From an uncultured Verrucomicrobiota bacterium (GTDB taxonomy: Bacteria; Verrucomicrobiota; Kiritimatiellia; RFP12; UBA1067), in contig CAMOXA010000050.1 in NCBI GenBank assembly GCA_946628745.1, forward strand, positions 1 to 9,295: a DNA stretch of 9,295 nucleotides. Direction: 5' to 3'. Of this stretch, positions 6,566-9,295 are shown piece by piece. Numbering within the stretch: position 1 is the first letter of the stretch; each line of letters opens with the position of its first letter. The notes beneath the pieces were generated by a model. That model ran no database searches. It worked only from the letters and a program-made list of their open reading frames with translations, and was not told the DNA's origin. The position numbers and the translations under genes were made by a program.

Positions 6566-7849
6566 ATGCTTCTCAAGATCAACGGCGGCAGGACCATAGG
6601 CGGCACCCATGCTGTGTCGGGCAACAAGAACGCGGTGCTGCCGATGATAGCCGCGGCGCTTCTGACGCCGGAACCCGTCACGCTCGAGAACGTGCCGGAC
6701 ATCGCCGATGTCGCGTCGATGCTGGAGGCGGCCCGCACTTTCGGCGCGAAGGTCGTGCGAGACACTGCGGCCGGAACCGTGACTCTGACCGCCGCGCACA
6801 TAAAAACCGCCCGAATCGCCGCGGAACTCGCTTCGAAGATCCGCACCAGTTTTCTTTTCGCCGGACCGCTGCTCGCCAGGACGGGGCGCGCGTCGCTGCC
6901 CCCGCCCGGAGGGGACGCGATCGGACACCGCCGGCTCGACACGCACTTCGCGGGCTTCAAGGCGCTGGGCGCGAAAGCCGTCGCGGGCCGCAAGGCGCTG
7001 CGGTTCGCGGGCGAACTGAAGGGCGCGAGGATACTTCTCGACGAAGCCAGCGTCACGGCGACCGAAAACATACTCATGGCCAGCGTGCTCGCCAGAGGCA
7101 GGACCACGATATACAACGCCGCCTCGGAGCCTCATGTCGTGGACCTCGCGAGAATGCTCGTCGCGATGGGCGCGCGCATAAGCGGCGCCGGCACGAATCT
7201 CATTACGGTGGAAGGAGTGGAGTCCCTCGGCGGGTGCACGGCGAGAGTCGGCTGCGACTACATCGAGGCCGGCTCGTACATAGCGGCCGCGGCCGTAACG
7301 GGCGGAGAGCTCACGCTGACGGGGATCGATCCGGAGCCGTTCGCGGTCATGGCCGGCGCTTTCGCGCGCTTCGGCGTAGGCTGGTCGATAGATTCGCGCG
7401 AGCGGACGCTCAAGTACACGCCAAAGAAGCACCGCAAGATGCGCTACGACCTCGGTGATGCGATCCCGTCCGTCGCGGACGGTCCGTGGCCGGCTTTCCC
7501 GTCCGATCTGATGTCGATATTGATAGTCCTCGCCACGCAGACGCGAGGCACGTGCCTTTTCTTCGAGAAAATGTTCGAGTCGAGGCTGTACTTCGTCGAC
7601 TATCTCAGGCAGATGGGCGCAAAGATCGTCCAGTGCGATCCGCACCGTGTCGTGGTGACAGGTCCGTCCCAGCTCTACGGCGGCGCGTTCAGCTCGCCGG
7701 ACATCCGCGCGGGCATCGCGCTCGTAATCGCCGCGCTGGCGGCGAAGGGCCAATCGACGATACGCAACGCCGAAGTGATCGACCGCGGCTATGTCGCCGT
7801 GGAGAATGAACTCGGGGCGCTCGGCGCGAGCATCGAGCGGACGCGCTAG
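6566..7849 (+). CDS. murA: UDP-N-acetylglucosamine 1-carboxyvinyltransferase, Asp-type active site
   Basis: 427 aa (family about 420). MurA transfers enolpyruvate from PEP to UDP-GlcNAc, the first committed step of peptidoglycan synthesis in the cytoplasm. Family landmarks are SGNKNAVLPM (Lys21/Asn22, substrate binding), IRTSFLFAGPLLAR, the catalytic loop PPPGGDAIGHRRLD, FPSDL with the general-base Asp314, and the C-terminal DIRAGIALVIAALA and VIDRGY. The catalytic loop residue that is Cys115 in Escherichia coli is Asp117 here (codon 6914-6916). The same natural change is known in Mycobacterium tuberculosis, Chlamydia and Borrelia, where it leaves activity but blocks fosfomycin alkylation. 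The ATG is 2 nt after the ktrA stop with only weak upstream purines, so it is last in a three-gene operon. Its stop codon overlaps that of the convergent regulator. The MurA assignment is firm; drug resistance is inference. Confidence 0.96.
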   Translation: MLLKINGGRTIGGTHAVSGNKNAVLPMIAAALLTPEPVTLENVPDIADVASMLEAARTFGAKVVRDTAAGTVTLTAAHIKTARIAAELASKIRTSFLFAGPLLARTGRASLPPPGGDAIGHRRLDTHFAGFKALGAKAVAGRKALRFAGELKGARILLDEASVTATENILMASVLARGRTTIYNAASEPHVVDLARMLVAMGARISGAGTNLITVEGVESLGGCTARVGCDYIEAGSYIAAAAVTGGELTLTGIDPEPFAVMAGAFARFGVGWSIDSRERTLKYTPKKHRKMRYDLGDAIPSVADGPWPAFPSDLMSILIVLATQTRGTCLFFEKMFESRLYFVDYLRQMGAKIVQCDPHRVVVTGPSQLYGGAFSSPDIRAGIALVIAALAAKGQSTIRNAEVIDRGYVAVENELGALGASIERTR

Positions 7850-9006
7850 CGGGTCCGCATGGCGGCGTTGGCGGCGCGCCATCCGCGCATTGTCATGCCG
7901 GTCTCTTCGCGGAAGACGCGGCAGAATGTCGTCTCGGAGTCGTATCCGCACTGGAAGGCTATGGCCGACAGCTCCCTGCCCGGGTCGGCGAGCAGTTGCT
8001 TGGCTCGTTTTATGCGCACGGCTTTTATTTCTTCCAGGACGGATCGCCCCGTCGCCTTGCGAAAACGGATTTCGGCCAGGCGCCGCGAACACGGGAATGT
8101 CGCGAGGACGTCCTTCGCGTGCAGTTTGCCGCAGGCTTTCGCGAGAATCATTTCCGATGCGGCGAGCGCATGGCGGTCTGTCTGCAGGAAGACGCGCGAG
8201 GAACCGCGGCGAACGAAGCCGAGCGGCGGTACGCTGACGAGAGGTTTGCCGCCAAGCTCCCCTTTGACCAGCCTGTACAGAAGTTCCCCGGCCTTGTAGC
8301 CCGCAGTGTTGAAGTCCAGCTCGACGCTGCTCAGAGACGGGTTCGCCCTGCCGCATACAAGCTCGTCGTTGTCTACGCCGACCACTTTGCATTCGAACGG
8401 CACCTGTATGCCTGCCATGCGGCAGGCGGCGATGACATTGAACCCGACGATGTCGTTCGCGGCCATTATGCCGATCGGGCGCGGCAGAGACTTCAGCCAT
8501 GCAGCCAGTTCGCGCTGCTGGCCGGCTACATCGTGCCAGGCGCATCGCGGCGTGAACTCGCATGTTTCGAGATTGGCCAGCGCGGCGAGTCTCATGAAAT
8601 GCTGGCGGCGGTTTTCGGACCAGAGCCGCCTGCTCGTCCAAGGCACAAAACCGTATATCGCGCATTTGCCGCCGGCAAGTTCGCAGAGAGCCAGCCGCGC
8701 CGTGGCGGAAGAGTCGGTGGTTACTATGGTGTATTTCTCTATCCCGCTTGGAGGGTAGCAATCCTGCAACACCGTGTTGTCGGGCGAGAAGAGGCTGGCG
8801 TTGTACTCGGTGTGACCGTCGTTTGTGCTCAGAATCGCGCCGACAGGCTTCCACAAATCTACGAGACTCGCGAGATCCTGTTTTGAAATCGGGTCGGATT
8901 GGCAGTGGACGTTCCAGCCGACTTCACGGGCGAAAGCGTTCAGCCCTTCAAGTCTCTGGCGACCCGAGGACGTATCCATCTTGTGAAAAAAGAGGATTGT
9001 CTCCAT
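7846..9006 (-). CDS. XylR-like transcription regulator: LacI-type sugar sensor fused to AraC DNA-binding domain
   Basis: 386 aa, the length of E. coli XylR (about 390). Residues 1-275 form a periplasmic-binding-protein-like sensor domain without an N-terminal LacI HTH. Recognisable segments are the start METILFFHKMDTSSGRQRLEG, MAANDIVGFNVIAACRMAGI (181-200), VVGVDNDEL and NPSLSSVELDFNTAGYKAGELL. Residues 280-386 are an AraC domain with two helix-turn-helix motifs, about 299-322 and 345-370 (ELSAIAFQCGYDSETTFCRVFREETG). Such proteins bind a sugar and activate or repress catabolic genes. The ATG at 9006 is chosen over an in-frame ATG at 9090 because the family N-terminus begins there and its promoter (-10 at 9015-9020) lies between them. 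A palindrome over the -10 suggests autoregulation. The ligand is unknown; the nearest carbohydrate gene is the GH97 enzyme 4.5 kb away. Confidence 0.93.
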   Translation of the reverse strand: METILFFHKMDTSSGRQRLEGLNAFAREVGWNVHCQSDPISKQDLASLVDLWKPVGAILSTNDGHTEYNASLFSPDNTVLQDCYPPSGIEKYTIVTTDSSATARLALCELAGGKCAIYGFVPWTSRRLWSENRRQHFMRLAALANLETCEFTPRCAWHDVAGQQRELAAWLKSLPRPIGIMAANDIVGFNVIAACRMAGIQVPFECKVVGVDNDELVCGRANPSLSSVELDFNTAGYKAGELLYRLVKGELGGKPLVSVPPLGFVRRGSSRVFLQTDRHALAASEMILAKACGKLHAKDVLATFPCSRRLAEIRFRKATGRSVLEEIKAVRIKRAKQLLADPGRELSAIAFQCGYDSETTFCRVFREETGMTMRGWRAANAAMRTR

Positions 9007-9009
9007 GCG

Positions 9010-9029
9010 GGAATATGATACCATATTCC
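9010..9029. promoter_or_regulatory. Palindromic operator candidate over the regulator -10
   Basis: Perfect 8-bp arms GGAATATG (9010-9017) and CATATTCC (9022-9029) surround the 4-nt centre ATAC. The palindrome covers the -10 of the regulator's own promoter and reaches almost to its start codon, which is where a repressor would block initiation. The same AATATG/CATATT half-sites recur at 9099-9112. The binding protein is unknown; the adjacent regulator is the obvious candidate. Confidence 0.55.
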
Positions 9030-9043
9030 TGCGCCTTGCGCAA
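9015..9043 (-). promoter_or_regulatory. Promoter of the XylR-like regulator
   Basis: On the minus strand a -35-like TTGCGC (9038-9043) is 17 bp from TATCAT (9015-9020), and TGG (9021-9023) extends the -10. The -10 ends 8 nt before the ATG at 9006, so the transcript should be leaderless or nearly so. An AT-rich block with the inverted repeat TAAATA-A-TATTTA (9049-9061) falls at about -41 to -53, where an UP element would lie. Confidence 0.68.
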
Positions 9044-9092
9044 CCGGATAAATAATATTTACGCAATTGGATAACAACAGGCGGCGCCACTA

Positions 9093-9101
9093 TGCTATAA
9101 T
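9093..9101 (+). promoter_or_regulatory. Extended -10 promoter reading rightward, toward the short terminator
   Basis: TGCTATAAT at 9093-9101, continuing ATGC, fits the same extended -10 pattern as the gene promoters at 2426 and 5091. It points away from the regulator gene, and no plus-strand gene follows in the window. The nearest TTGGAT (9067-9072) is 23 bp away, too far for a -35, so activity would rely on the extended -10. Confidence 0.65.
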
Positions 9102-9112
9102 ATGCGCATATT
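9099..9112. promoter_or_regulatory. 14-bp perfect palindrome at the start site of the short RNA
   Basis: AATATGCGCATATT is perfectly self-complementary. It overlaps the last three bases of the -10 and the predicted transcription start near 9108. Its half-sites match those of the palindrome at 9010-9029, with a 2-nt instead of a 4-nt centre. It is a candidate operator. Confidence 0.5.
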
Positions 9113-9158
9113 TCATTTCCCCCCTACAGGCGCACGGGTTTCCGAGCGCCTTTTTTTT
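9108..9158 (+). ncRNA. Predicted short RNA of about 50 nt (promoter directly followed by an intrinsic terminator)
   Basis: The extended -10 at 9093-9101 predicts a start near 9108, and a strong intrinsic terminator ends at 9158. Nothing on the plus strand upstream needs that terminator, since the last plus-strand gene stops at 7849 and its tail faces a minus-strand gene. The RNA would have about 20 unpaired 5' nt containing a run of six C (9119-9124), then the terminator hairpin. C-rich single strands in small RNAs often pair with G-rich Shine-Dalgarno regions, but no target is shown here. It lies between two minus-strand genes. Alternatives are an attenuated leader or a transcription roadblock. 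I do not recognise a known RNA family. Confidence 0.5.
9129..9158 (+). terminator. Strong intrinsic terminator
   Basis: GGCGC (9129-9133) pairs with GCGCC (9146-9150), and CGG (9135-9137) pairs with CCG (9142-9144) around a GTTT loop, leaving one A-A mismatch in the stem. Eight T residues (9151-9158) follow. On the minus strand no T-tract follows the hairpin, so it works rightward only. Confidence 0.85.
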
Positions 9159-9181
9159 GTTCCTTCCGCGACCTAAGATTT

Positions 9182-9238
9182 CCTGGAGTTTACCCTTGCC
9201 GCGTCTCCAGGCTGTGGGGTGCGGCCATGGAGACGCGG
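9182..9238. other. Large stem-loop with a competing alternative hairpin, 3' of the right-edge gene
   Basis: Perfect 11-bp arms CCGCGTCTCCA (9199-9209) and TGGAGACGCGG (9228-9238) enclose an 18-nt loop in which GGC (9210-9212) and GCC (9224-9226) can add three pairs beside a bulged A. The left arm can instead pair, as CTCCAGG (9205-9211), with CCTGGAG (9182-9188); the two folds exclude each other. The main stem begins 9 nt after the stop codon of the minus-strand gene ending at 9248, so it probably caps or terminates that mRNA. No T-tract follows on either strand. Confidence 0.6.
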
Positions 9239-9247
9239 GGGCGCAGG

Positions 9248-9295
9248 TTACCTCACGAACTTGACCTGGCGTTCGAGGCTGCGGTAGATGCGCGA
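9248..9295 (-). CDS. C-terminal end of an unidentified gene, truncated by window edge
   Basis: On the minus strand a frame entering from the right edge encodes SRIYRSLERQVKFVR and stops at TAA (9248-9250). A gene end is supported by the GC-rich codon choice, the sensible basic tail and the strong stem-loop just after the stop. Fifteen residues are too few to name a family. Same-strand transcription could in principle continue toward the regulator, but the stem-loop and the regulator's own promoter argue for separate units. Confidence 0.5.
   Translation of the reverse strand, partial: SRIYRSLERQVKFVR

Noticed and set aside
9067..9072. TTGGAT as the -35 of the short-RNA promoter
   Set aside because: The spacing to the -10 is 23 bp, outside the workable range.
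9007..9090. In-frame minus-strand ATG at 9090 giving 28 extra residues on the XylR-like regulator
   Set aside because: The promoter and operator of the gene lie inside this stretch, and homologues begin at the METILFF-type N-terminus.
9102..9176. Small reading frame of 24 codons (MRIFHFPPTG…) beginning at the ATG just after the -10 at 9096-9101
   Set aside because: The ATG lies before the expected transcription start near 9108, and the frame runs through the terminator hairpin and T-tract.
1..9295. Mobile elements, CRISPR arrays, tRNA or rRNA genes, phage or defence islands
   Set aside because: I found no transposase or integrase gene, regularly spaced repeats or tRNA-like cloverleaf. Composition looks even across the genes.

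Overview
The window is about 9.3 kb of GC-rich bacterial chromosome, densely coding on both strands. It looks like ordinary chromosome: I see no insertion sequence, CRISPR array, tRNA or rRNA. The gene content suggests an anaerobic, polysaccharide-using member of the PVC superphylum, most likely Verrucomicrobiota/Kiritimatiellota. The reasons are a large secreted discoidin/caspase protein, a family 97 glycoside hydrolase, a LacI-sensor/AraC-type sugar regulator, and a MurA with the Asp-type active site also known from Chlamydia. The taxonomic placement is inference from content, not a marker-gene assignment.

Layout, left to right. (1) 1-2385 (+): the 3' part of a large surface or secreted protein with a discoidin (F5/8C) domain, a caspase-like peptidase domain (His/Cys dyad intact) with a canonical EF-hand loop, and a lectin-like C-terminal half; its start lies outside the window. 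(2) 2444-4960 (+): a two-gene unit of a signal-peptide-bearing GH97 alpha-glycosidase and, 3 nt later, a YbaK-type Cys-tRNA(Pro) deacylase. (3) 5107-7849 (+): a tight three-gene operon of an OppD/DppD-like ABC ATPase, a KtrA-like K+ channel gating subunit (4-nt overlap) and MurA (2-nt gap). (4) 7846-9006 (-): a XylR-like regulator converging on murA; the two stop codons share one CTAG. (5) 9007-9247: an intergenic region carrying the regulator's promoter and palindromes, a divergent promoter followed by a strong intrinsic terminator (a predicted RNA of about 50 nt), and a large stem-loop. (6) 9248-9295 (-): the last 15 codons of another gene.

Two themes link the regions. First, all four promoters I can place have an extended -10 of the form TGnTATMATATnC. 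In the three that precede genes, the -10 ends only 7-9 nt before the start codon, which predicts leaderless or nearly leaderless mRNAs. This also fixes the start codons of the ABC ATPase and the regulator, where longer in-frame starts exist. Second, the regulator promoter and the short-RNA promoter each carry a palindrome built from the same AATATG/CATATT half-sites, so both may be controlled by one protein, plausibly the regulator itself.

The points most worth following up are the predicted short RNA with its C6 tract, the paired palindromes, the MurA Cys-to-Asp active site (predicting intrinsic fosfomycin resistance), and the discoidin-caspase-EF-hand architecture.
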